Shown here in pieces: positions 10,331-20,149 of a stretch of DNA of 64,000 nt. Both the position numbers and the translations under genes were made by a program. Under the pieces are notes generated by a model, which worked only from the letters and a program-made list of their open reading frames with translations, was not told the DNA's origin and made no database searches. The stretch is from Haematobia irritans (taxonomy: Eukaryota > Arthropoda > Insecta > Diptera > Muscidae), in assembly GCF_050003625.1 (NCBI RefSeq), contig NC_134401.1:63581242-63645241 (forward strand). Direction: 5' to 3'. The first letter of the stretch is position 1. Every line of letters starts with the position of its first letter.

Positions 10331-10866
10331 GGAAGTTCTTCTAAAAGCACAACTTTAAAAGCACTTCCAAAAATGCCCTCCCAAAGATGTTCTTCTACAC
10401 AGGAAGTTCTTTTGATTCAAAAAACTCGTTTTTTTCATATTTTTAATAAGCAATTTGAAATTATTTTGTTTCAAATATGTTAAAAAGAGAGTACGAATTA
10501 ATAAAATGGTACAAATTATTTAAATTTTGTCGAATAAAATTCTAAATCCGTTCTAGAAAAATTTTTTAGAATATTTGAGGTCGAATGTTTTAAACAAGCG
10601 TTAGAATGCATTAAAAATCATAAAAGATTATAAAAATTATATATTTGACAAAATATCACACAATTTTATAATTCACATCCAAATCATTGAATTCGGACCA
10701 CACTTTAAGAAGTGATGCAAATTCAGTGCAACGTCTGTTGAAATGGTGGGCATCCGTCCTATGACAAACCCATGTTAAATTCATCGCTTCTGTGCCAATT
10801 TTGCACCACTTCCGGATCCAAACAGAACATTTTCATTACTTTTTTGGCGACGCTTTTTTTGCTGGG
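10331..10866 (-). mobile_element. CCCAGCAAAA-family MITE, one end lost
   Basis: Contains the family blocks GGAAGTTCTTC, AAGCACAACTTTAAAAGCAC and, near the right end, TGGCGACGC followed by TTTTTTTGCTGGG. The left terminal CCCAGCAAAA is missing next to the SINE target duplication. Orientation is opposite to the copies at 42027 and 46018. Confidence 0.7.
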
Positions 10867-10868
10867 AG

Positions 10869-10978
10869 GCTAAAGGTTAGGTTAAAGTGGCGGCCCGATT
10901 AAGGTACAGGCTCACTTAGACTATTCAGTCCATTGTGATACCACATTAACTAAAAGTACCTATTACATATGGGCACTT
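10869..10978 (-). mobile_element. 3' tail of the RNase H LINE (very short insertion)
   Basis: The reverse complement reads GTGCCCATATGTAATAGGTA...GGTATCACAATGGACTGAATAG...CACTTTAACCTAACC, the same 3' end as the copies at 24321, 28503 and 40740. Only about 110 bp were copied, a typical severe 5' truncation. Confidence 0.8.
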
Positions 10979-10981
10979 CTA

Positions 10982-12548
10982 CACTGAAAAAACAGTGAAC
11001 CCTTTTCCATTGCAAAATGAACCAAACTGTAGTAATATTGACCATGATTTAGCCCTTAAGATTTTTTCTGCTTGTCTAGTTCAAAATTGTCTTATATTTT
11101 AGTTCAACTATGGCATTGTATTTTAGTTCAATGTTACACGACCATAAGATATATATACCCCTACCAAGTTAAAAAACCTGTATTATTTTGGCAAACTTAT
11201 CTATTTTTTGGGAAACCCTATAATAAAATTTGGTTAACAGTCTCTTTAAAATGTCGACGACTAAACTATCTTTAAATCAATCATTCAACAGAGAAATTAA
11301 ATAATTAAAGGAACAACAAACCGTTATTCTATTATGAAAATTTTCATACATTAAAAGTAAATATTCATTCAGCTAAAGTACTTTATTATAAAAACTTATG
11401 ATGAAAGTTCTTAATACAATGGTTTTTGTCAATAGAAATTACAGCCACGTGGAACAAGAAAGTAGTTTATTTTAACTAGCTGTTTAGACATTTTGACTTA
11501 TCCTGAGTTTTTTATTCACCGTAAGTATACTTTTCACATATCTTGCTGAAAAAATGGAAGGAATAATAAAAATTGTTAAAAACTAACACCATATAATATA
11601 ATATAATTTTTAAATTCTTTATATTAGCTTATAACTTACCATTTTTGGGGGCAGTTCATAAAATGGTGTAAGGAATTAAACTTTTCTTAGGTAAACGTAC
11701 CTCATAAAATTTGTACCTGAAATAATTAGAGAAATAATGAAGTAAGCTATATTAACTCAAAAAAACTGTTAGTGTTTTTATATCCCTCACATCAAGGACA
11801 TAGAAACGCTAAATATTCTAGTTAAAGGAAACACAAAAATTTAAAAGAAAACTTACCAATTCTTTATTAAATTATACACTGAGGGAAATGTAAAAATTTG
11901 TCGAAATTCATTTAGGGTTACTCTGAAATTAAATATTTTTTTACATTAAATAAAAACATTAAATTGGTTTCCAAAAAATTCTTATTAAATATATAATAAA
12001 CTAAAAAACTAAATATTTTGGTTAAAAGAAAGTTAAAGAACCTTACCAATTATAATTATAAGCAGAGGAATACCAAAAATTTTTCCAATTGTTCTGGGTT
12101 ATTCTCAAATTAAAAATTTATTTTTTACATTAAAAATATTAAATTAGTTTCCAAAACAATTGATAATTGAATATTTATTTTTTACATGGAATAATATTAA
12201 ATTAGATTTCTATAAAACGATTTCAATATACTTTCCATTTCAGCACTTTTTCTTAAATATTGAACATTCTTAGTGATTTTCCGATCACCATCGTACAAAA
12301 TACCAAAATATTTCATACCTTTATATTCCCTTGTTGCATACCTGCTAAAAAGATACAACCGCACACGCCAACGCCAACTATACAACTGAAGCATGTCAAA
12401 CAAAACCGGGCAAAACATTCCTACAACAACAAAAACACATGTGCCTTCATTGAAAACAACACCTCATCCAGACAAATAAACCATCCGCGAATAACACACA
12501 CAAACCACTGAAAGAACAAAAATAAAAACAACCCCACGCTCAGATATA
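10982..12548. other. AT-rich stretch with a diverged ~190-bp tandem duplication
   Basis: A CACTGAAAAAACAGTG end at 10982 follows a TA. TTACCAATT blocks at 11853 and 12043, each followed by a GGGTTA/GGGTTATTCTCAAATTA and TTTCCAAAA series, show a diverged tandem repeat of about 190 bp. A minus-strand frame at 12197-12418 (73 codons, with YFGILYDGD) is not recognised and may be chance. Confidence 0.4.
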
Positions 12549-13672
12549 ACAGGTTGGCTGATAAGTCCCCGGTCTAACAAAGAAAAACACTTTTTTTTGT
12601 CAAAATTCGTTTTTACTATTCAACATAGTTCCGTTCAAGAACGATACAACGATTATAACCATTTTGGTAGTACTCCTTCAGTTTTGCCTCAAAGTAGGCC
12701 TCAGTTTCGGCGATCACCTCTTCATTGCAGCCAAATTTTTTCCCTGCGAGCATCCTTTTGAGGTCTGAGAACAAGAAAAAATCGCTGGGGGCCAGATCTG
12801 GAGAATACGGTGGGTGGGGAAGCAATTCGAAGCCCAATTCATGAATTTTTGCCATCGTTCTCAATGACTTGTGGCACGGTGCGTTGTCTTGGTGGAACAA
12901 CACTTTTTTCTTCTTCATATGGGGTCGTTTTGCCGCGATTTCGACCTTCAAACGCTCCAATAACGCCATATAATAGTCACTGTTGACGGTTTTTCCCTTC
13001 TCAAGATAATCGATAAAAATTATTCCATGCGCATCCCAAAAAACATAGGCCATTACTTCGCCAGCGGACTTTTGAGTCTTTCCACGCTTCGGAGACGGTT
13101 CACCGGTCGCTGTCCACTCGGCCGATTGTCGATTGGACTCAGGAATGTAGTGATGGAGCCATGTTTCATTCATTGTCACATATCGACGGAAACAAATACT
13201 GCTCAGAATCATCAACAACTTGTTGTTTTTGGTCAAATGTGAGCTCGCGCGGCACCCATTTTGCACAGAGCTTTCGCATATCCAAATATTGATGAATGAT
13301 ATGACCAACACGTTCCTTTGATATCTTTAAGGCCTCTGCTATCTCGATCAACTTCATTTTACGGTCATTCCAAATCATTTTGTGGATTTTTTTGATGTTT
13401 TCGTCGGTAACCACCTCTTTCGAGCGTCCACTGCGTTCACTGTCCTCCGTGCTTCGTGCTCATTTCACCACGCTTGAATTTTGCATACCAAACAATTAAT
13501 GTTGATTTAACAAAAGTTGCTTCACAAAAGACGCTCTATCTCACAAACTAATTGACTTACAGACGTCAAATTTTGACACGAATCATTTGCAGGTTGGTAC
13601 TATATAAAAATAATATGCATTTAATACTAGCGACGCCATCTATGTGTCAGCCCGGGGGGACGTATCAGCTGT
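12549..13672 (-). mobile_element. Himar1-like (irritans subfamily) mariner, copy A, decayed
   Basis: Starts ACAGGTTGGCTGATAAGTCC after a TA (12547-12548) and ends in a mutated counterpart ...ACGTATCAGCTGT before TA (13673-13674). The terminal repeat equals the known Himar1-type end. It is 1124 bp against about 1.29 kb for a full element because of internal deletions. Confidence 0.9.
12616..13530 (-). pseudogene. mariner transposase pseudogene, copy A
   Basis: Remains of a DD34D mariner transposase, which cuts and pastes DNA at TA sites. The N-terminal part before about the TDENIKKIHKM motif is lost through a deletion near 13510. The helix-turn-helix region is kept (KMKLIEIAEALKISKERVGH, WVPRELTFDQKQQ). 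A second deletion removes the stretch before FRRYVTM. The catalytic half is open from 13311 to 12616. The first catalytic aspartate is changed to asparagine (MNETWLHH in place of MDETW). The second (HQDNAPCH) and third (LAPSDFF) are intact. A short deletion near the C terminus removes the IKK...G part before RYNRC. The protein would be inactive. Confidence 0.9.
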
Positions 13673-13674
13673 TA

Positions 13675-14889
13675 TTTGCTTGGTGTCGATGGCCGTTTTC
13701 GAGTTAAGGAATACAGAGTCCAAGGATTTTATTGCAGGTTGACTGTCTGAGTATATATTAATGCCAACAATTTTTGGAACATTATTTCTCAGCCAATTCG
13801 CCACCTCTCATGTTGCTCATGTTGTTCAGCCTGAAAAACACTACAGCGATTAGGTAATCTTTTCGCTATTCGAAGTTCCAGATCTTTAGAATATACTCCG
13901 AAACCCACTCGTTCATCCAATTTGGAGCCATTAGTGTAGAAATCTATATATCGTTTATTCCCCGGGGGTTGTGTGCACCACGCCTCACTGTTGGGAATTA
14001 GAGTTTCAAACTTTTTGTCGAAAAGTGGTTTCGCCAGAGTGTAACCCACTACGTTAGGCACATCTGGCATTATTTTGAGGACCGAACTGTGGCCGTAACT
14101 TTTTTCCGACCACAGCGATAGCTCGCGCAACCGCACAGCCGTTGTTGCAGCTGACTGTTTGGCCAAAATGTTAAGGCAATAGATGCAGCATGATATTAAG
14201 GGAATTTGTTTCTGTCTTGCTGAATGCACCTGAGATACACAAGCACGCCATACGTTGAACTTTGTCTAAATTTGTCGGCCGGCCACCAGACTACAACACC
14301 ATATAGGATCATAGGTCTAGCCACTGCCGTGTATAGCCAATGCACAATTTGTGGTTTTAGTCCCCAATTTTTTCCTATTGCCTTTTTGCACGAGTACAAA
14401 GCTATCGTTACTTTCCTCGCCCATTCTTCAATATCAAGCTTAAAGTTCAGCTTCCTGTCCGAAATAACGCCAAGGTATTTTGCACACTCACCAAAGGGAA
14501 TTTCAATACCCTCTAAGGAAATGGGCCTAACCGTGGGAGTTTTGCGATCTTTGCAATACATGACTAGTTCTGTCCTTGCAGGATTTACCCCAAGACCATT
14601 ATCATTCGCCCATTTCTCAGTCATCTAGAGGGCTCTCTGTATAATATCTCTGATTGTGGATGGGAATTTTCCTCTGACTGCTAGCGCCACATCATCTGCG
14701 TATGCCACCACTTTTATCCTTTCTTTTTCTAGGGAAACCAGAAGGTTGTTTATAGCAACATTCCAAAGGAGAGGTGATAGAACTTGGGGAGTGCCGCTGT
14801 TCACATACCGTTGTATGTTTGCTTGTCCTAGTGTGGCTGAAATACGTCTCTTCGTTAAAAATTCGTCTAACAGCCTAAGTATACATGGA
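13675..14889 (-). pseudogene. RNase H-bearing LINE, copy A, RT and RNase H part
   Basis: Minus-strand remains of the second open reading frame of a non-LTR retrotransposon. 14900-14625 carries the polymerase core with the YADDVA catalytic motif and the upstream GTPQ motif. 14624-14196 continues into the thumb (AKYLGVISDRKLNF). 14229-13790 carries the start of RNase H, DFYTNGSK, where the first catalytic Asp is Asn. Frames shift several times. Near 13690 the sequence jumps from GGCCATCGAC directly to ACCAAGCAAA, a deletion between two CGAC sites that removes most of RNase H and the zinc knuckle. The 3' end is absent; mariner copy A follows directly. It is the same family as the plus-strand copies at 24321, 28503 and 40740. 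Confidence 0.85.
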
Positions 14890-14898
14890 TCAACATTC

Positions 14899-16608
14899 AT
14901 GTGCGTGAAGATAAATTGTAAATTTAACTAGTCGAGACACAAACCAGGTAGTTTTTGCCTGCGCACCTAATGGGTTAATTACAATTTGGGGAGATAAAAT
15001 ATTTAATGAAATACAGCACTTTCCAACATATTTGCGCAAAATATTTTGGTATTAAACGAAAGATCTTGACAAGTACTATAAATGCAAGTGGTTGTCATGT
15101 TCGAAAGCGTCCCATAAATGTTAGTTTTGCAGCTATATTTTAAAAGTCAGTTTGTCCAACTTGAAATAAAGTTAAACTACGCCCACTGTGCAAAACCTGC
15201 TCTAGATTTTTTGGTATCAAATGAAAGCTCTTGACGAGTACTATAAACGCAAGTGGTTCTCATGTTCGAAAGCATCATAGAAATATCGATTTTTATCAAA
15301 AATATAATTAATATGTCAGAATTTAAAATATAGTGCACGCGGGCCCACTGTGCAATACCTGCTCTAGATTTTTTGGTATCAAATGAAAGCTCTTGATGAG
15401 TACTATAAATCCAAGTGGTTGCTATATTCGAAAGCATCACAGAAATATCGATTTTTATCAAAAAGAAACTTAGTTTGCACGAAGTTACAATATAGGACAC
15501 CCGTGCCCACTGTGCAAAACCTGCTCTAGATTTTTTGGTATCAAATGAAAGCTCTTGACGAGTACTATAAACGCAAGTGGTTCTCATGTTCGAAAGCATC
15601 ATAGAAATATCGATTTTTATCAAATATATAATTAATATGTCAGAATTTAAAATATAGTGCAGGTTTTGCACAGTGGGCACGGGTGTCCTATATTGTAACT
15701 TCGTGCAAACTAAGTTTCTTTTTGATAAAAATCGATATTTCTGTGATGCTTTCGAATATAGCAACCACTTGGATTTATAGTACTCATCAAGAGCTTTCAT
15801 TTGATACCAAAAAATCTAGAGCAGGTATTGCACAGTGGGCCCGCGTGCACTATATTTTAAATTCTGACATATTAATTATATTTTTGATAAAAATCGATAT
15901 TTCTATGATGCTTTCGAACATGAGAACCACTTGCGTTTATAGTACTCGTCAAGAGCTTTCATTTGATACCAAAAAATCTAGAGCAGGTTTTGCACAGTGG
16001 GCACGGGTGTCCTATATTGTAACTTCGTGCAAACTAAGTTTCTTTTTGATAAAAATCGATATTTCTGTGATGCTTTCGAATATAGCAACCACTTGTATTT
16101 ATGGTACTCATCAAGAGCTTTCATTTGATACCAAAAAATCTAGAGCAGGTATTGCACAGTGGGCCCGCGTGCACTATATTTTAAATTCTGACATATTAAT
16201 TATATTTTTGATAAAAATCGATATTTCTATGATGCTTTCGAACATGAGAACCACTTGCGTTTATAGTACTCGTCAAGAGCTTTCATTTGATACCAAAAAA
16301 TCTAGAGCAGGTTTTGCACAGTGGGCGTAGTTTAACTTTATTTCAAGTTGGACAAACTGACTTTTAAAATATAGCTGCAAAACTAACATTTATGGGACGC
16401 TTTCGAACATGACAACCACTTGCATTTATAGTACTTGTCAAGATCTTTCGTTTAATACCAAAATATTTTGCGCAAATATGTTGGAAAGTGCTGAATTTCA
16501 TTAAATATTTTATCTCCCCAAATTGTAATTAACCCATTAGGTGCGCAGGCAAAAACTACCTGGTTTGTGTCTCGACTAGTTAAATTTACAATTTATCTTC
16601 ACGCACAT
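14899..16608. mobile_element. 1710-bp foldback element with 762-bp arms
   Basis: The two arms, 14899-15660 and 15847-16608, are near-perfect reverse complements around a 186-bp loop that is itself one repeat unit. Ends are ATGTGCGTGAAGATAAATTG and its complement. Each arm has a unique outer part (about 280 bp) and an inner tandem array with 162-bp period (CACTGTGCAA motifs at 15184, 15346 and 15508). The 9-bp duplication fits foldback or Mutator-like elements. The 207- and 215-codon frames inside are repeat artefacts, since 162 is divisible by three. No transposase is present. Confidence 0.9.
15184..16330. repeat. 162-bp repeat array, inverted about the centre
   Basis: Units contain GCACAGTGGGC, CATTTGATACCAAAAAATC and GATAAAAATCGATATTTCT blocks. 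Two subtypes alternate: one with AACATGAGAACCACTTGCG, the other with GAATATAGCAACCACTTGG. The alternation gives a dimeric higher-order structure. Confidence 0.85.
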
Positions 16609-16617
16609 TCAACATTC

Positions 16618-17985
16618 AGAGTTGTCAGTCCATTTAATATCGAGCTCGGATGGATATTATTGAACGCCCCTTCGATGTCTAGAAACGCCACGATTATGTA
16701 TTCTTTGACAGATAGTGAGCTTTCAATAAAGCTGACTAGTTCATGTACTGCGGTCTCAGTATACCTGCCCTTCGAGTACGCCCATTTTATTCTATATTTC
16801 GATCAATTTCCTCGATAGGAAACGACCGCTGAGCCCCTGTGGCACCGACAGAACATGGTTCGACCGTCTGATTTCCAGGAAAATATGTGTCCAATAGTAC
16901 CACCAGCGTCTCCTCACTGGACGTTGTCCAATTGCCCTCCGATGTTTTAATGAAACCTTGGGCAGAGTTAGTGGATGCTAGTACCTTCCGTAGTCTGGAA
17001 GCCTCGGACGTATTTTCAATACTGCTGCAGTAATCATTCCAAGAGTTATGTTGAGCCTTTCTCAGTTCTCGCTTGTATTCACTCAGATTCTTCTGAGTCC
17101 CAATCTGGTGGACTTTGCTTTGTTAAAGAGCTTCCTACAGGATTTCCTCATATTACTTAACTCTGTAGACCACCATGATGGTCAAATTTTTCCCCTTGGT
17201 TTCCCTCTAGGGCATGCAGCTTTCAGTGAGATGTTGAAGGCCTTAGTAATCCTCTCCACTGCGTGTTCGATATCTTGCACAGTGCTCATATTTGTCTCTG
17301 GTATTTCCGGTATCATCATTTTAAACGATTCCCTATACCTATTCCTAACAAGTGGCGGAAATGTGGTCTTGGTGGTATGAACATCAAATTTGAAACTGAT
17401 GTAGCGATGATCTGAGAAACTATGTTCACCTAAAACCTGCCCATCAGATATCATTTCATTCAGTTCTTTCGAGGCCAAGTTGACGTCCATATCCTCTTGC
17501 CTGTTTTTAGTGACGAAGGTTGGGGCATCTCCCAACCTTCTACCAAATTAATACGCAAAATAAACTCTAGGAGTGACTCTCCTCTTGTATTAATGTCACT
17601 ATGATGTGCATTTGCATCGCATCCCATAATGAGTTTTGTCTTTGTTTTCAATGGCTCCTCAACTAAGGTGTTAACGCCACATGGAGGCATCTCCCTATCA
17701 TGTCCCATGTAGACCGAAGATACGCAATATTTGCATTTGGCTAATTCTAAATTGGCAACGACAGTGTCAGTATTGCACATTGAAGGAAGCAGAAACAAGT
17801 TGAGCTCGGTTTTAGCAATTATATAGGCTCGATTTACATCATTATCAGTATACTGCCATAGTTTGAACCCCGGAGTACTTAATTCACATATTTTGTTTCA
17901 ATAAACATATGGTTCTTGAATAAGAATTATATCTATGTCCCCTTTCATCAGGAGAACTTTTCAGGCAGCACATGCAGCCTATTGT
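16618..17985 (-). pseudogene. RNase H-bearing LINE, copy A, endonuclease and N-terminal RT part
   Basis: Minus-strand remains upstream of the foldback insertion. 17930-17460 encodes an APE-type endonuclease: IILIQEPYV near the start, then IMGCDANAHH with DINTRGESLLEF. The usual Trp-Gly stretch between HH and DIN is deleted. 17535-17182 gives its end with the SDHRYISFKF motif. 17180-16620 gives the linker and the first RT blocks, with stops and frameshifts, including FLDIEGAFNN. The 5' end is truncated at about 17985. The endonuclease nicks target DNA for target-primed reverse transcription. With RNase H this points to the I/LOA group of LINEs. Confidence 0.8.
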
Positions 17986-19787
17986 AAATAAATGTCTATT
18001 GTAAATATATCATTTAATTTCAAATATTTTCAAAAAAAAAAAAACATAATATTTTAATATTCTTTAATTACTTTATTTATTTATATATATATATTTTTTT
18101 TTTTTTGAGTTAAATCTATTATTAGTCGTGGGAAATTTTAGACACACGGCGAACAAAAGTAACACAAACATGAACAAATGAAATCAAGAATATAATAAAA
18201 TCAACATCATCAACGTATGGCAAACTTGCTGCAAAATTTAAATGCTTTGTATATCACATTTCCCTCAATTGCTACTTGTTTCTCCCTTACCACCAGGCAT
18301 ATAAAACCAAAAAAGAAAACAAAATCCGGCCCTGGAGCTTTAAGAGAATCGCTAGAGTAATTGTTGGTCGTTCCTTTTAATGTTGTCGTTGTTGTTCTTT
18401 TGCATCTTTGATTTCCTTATTTCGTTTGTTCCATTCTTGTTTTCATTTCGTTTCATTCTTTGTTTTATGAAAATGGTCAAATTTCCTTTGGCAAACAACA
18501 TCAGGAAATTGACCCAAAAACACACAGACGCACACACACAAATGCAAAAGTACAAGACAAGAGGAAAAATCGTATAGGCCTTAATAATGTTGATCATATT
18601 CCTTCTCTGCGTATTTCATTTACAGCATTGCAAGAATTGTTTCATCAAAAACCGCTGGATTATTAAAAAAAAAAAACAGAAAAAAATGTTCCCACTAAAA
18701 GAAACAAAATAGCCAAATTGGCAACGCTGTTCACTTTGTACGCAATCAATATCAAATTTCTCTATATCTAGTAAATTTATTTGAACTTACTTATACTTCT
18801 AAAAATTCTCGAATTCTATTCCACCATCAGACTTTTACAATTTCTTCTTAACTAAGGCCCACTATAAGTTTTGCCTTAGAAAATCAGTCAATAAGAAGCT
18901 GATATCATACCAATGGCCAGATGAAAAGGGAAATCATTTACAATGTGGGCACTGCTCAAAGTTCTCGAATAAGATGGAAGCTGGGTGGCGACAAGGGCCA
19001 CAATTTCCAAAGCAAGACGCTTACTTTGTGTTGCCAATAAAAAGGCCAAAATAATGAAAATAAACGAATATTTAAATGGAAAAACAAAAAGAAGGCATCG
19101 AAACAAACGACGATGACTGTGATGGCAATGGCGATAGCGATAGCGATGAGCGAAACAAAATGCAATAAATGTAAAGCAATAAAAGCATAAATATGGCTTA
19201 AGGGTAACATTTTAACGAGTACCCCAGAGCTTGTCAACTCTAAACGCTACTCTGTGAAATCATTTTTGCAAAACCTTTCGGCTTGGTTTCTTTGGATTTG
19301 TTCCTTTAGCAGGTCGACTTTTCGTCCAACTGACACACTTTTATGCAAATACATCAACTGACTTCATAACGATGGACTAACAGAAACAAGGCCATCCAGC
19401 CGTAGAAGCAACAAAAAAAACTGATAATTGAACTGTTGTTCTATAGTTCCGAAACCATCATAACTCACAAAAGCAAAAAATCAACCCGTTTTCATAGGTA
19501 TTTTTATAGTCGTTCACCACGGGGTTGACTCGCGGAGGCGGAAAGGATTAGAAAATTAATATGCAGTAGAGAACATTTTTGTGGCAGAAAATGAACGCAG
19601 GTTTATGTGTGTGTTAACATCCCAGCAGGAACAAGCGACATTGTAAAGGCTTTAGCAAGTAGTAGTAATACCACACAAATGCAATGACATTTGTTTCAAA
19701 ATGACATTTTGTTTCATTGGATGCCACGGCATTCTCCTCATACTTTTATTGATATTCTATTGAAATGTAAAAAAAAAATTGGCCATG
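17986..19787. other. Low-complexity non-coding stretch
   Basis: Includes an A-run and a TA/T-run at about 18026-18113 and a CACA-rich tract at 18520-18540. A TTGATCATATTCCTTCTCTGCG end at about 18589-18610 belongs to the hairpin MITE family seen at 19790. No coding signal. Confidence 0.4.
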
Positions 19788-19789
19788 TA

Positions 19790-20039
19790 CACCCAGAGAA
19801 GGAATATGATCGCCTCAAACATGTTTTAAGAGCAAAATGTTATTTTTGGGTGGTGACCATATAATATGGTTTTCGCAACCATATTATTTTCTCGGAAATC
19901 ATGTATCTGATTTCGACAAGCAGGTTATATTTGACGAGAAAATAACATTTTATTGACAAACATGTTACATGGTCACCATACAAAAATAACATTTTGCTCT
20001 TAAAACATATTTGAGGTGATCATATTCCTTCTCTGCGAG
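19790..20039. mobile_element. 250-bp hairpin MITE
   Basis: The left end CACCCAGAGAAGGAATATGA and right end TCATATTCCTTCTCTGCGAG are imperfect inverted repeats, and pairing extends inward (AAGAGCAAAATGTTATTTTT; TGGTGACCAT). TA flanks both ends. Almost the whole element folds into one hairpin. Related ends occur at about 18589, 38700, 42676 and 52370. Confidence 0.8.
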
Positions 20040-20149
20040 TACATTTTTATCTTGATGAATTTTACGACTTCTACTAATACTTTGAATACTACATGAAATG
20101 CTTGCCGAAATCAAATACATAATTTCCGAAAAAATATCATGGTTGTGAC

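Larger units (their letters stand above)
14890..16617. other. 9-bp target-site duplication bounding the foldback element
   Basis: TCAACATTC occurs at 14890-14898 and 16609-16617. Removing the element and one copy restores the reading GGACTGACAACTCTGAATGT and the RT frame (TTLNVDPC), so the empty site is known. Confidence 0.9.

Noticed and set aside
12197..12418. 73-codon minus-strand frame with YFGILYDGD as an exon
   Set aside because: It reads more like protein than its neighbours, but I recognise no family, and there are no clear splice sites.
15177..16330. Two overlapping frames of 207 and 215 codons
   Set aside because: They are mirror images of the same 162-bp repeat in a foldback element; no protein signal.
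17048..17380. 110-codon plus-strand frame
   Set aside because: Antisense shadow of the LINE endonuclease region, which is recognisable on the minus strand.
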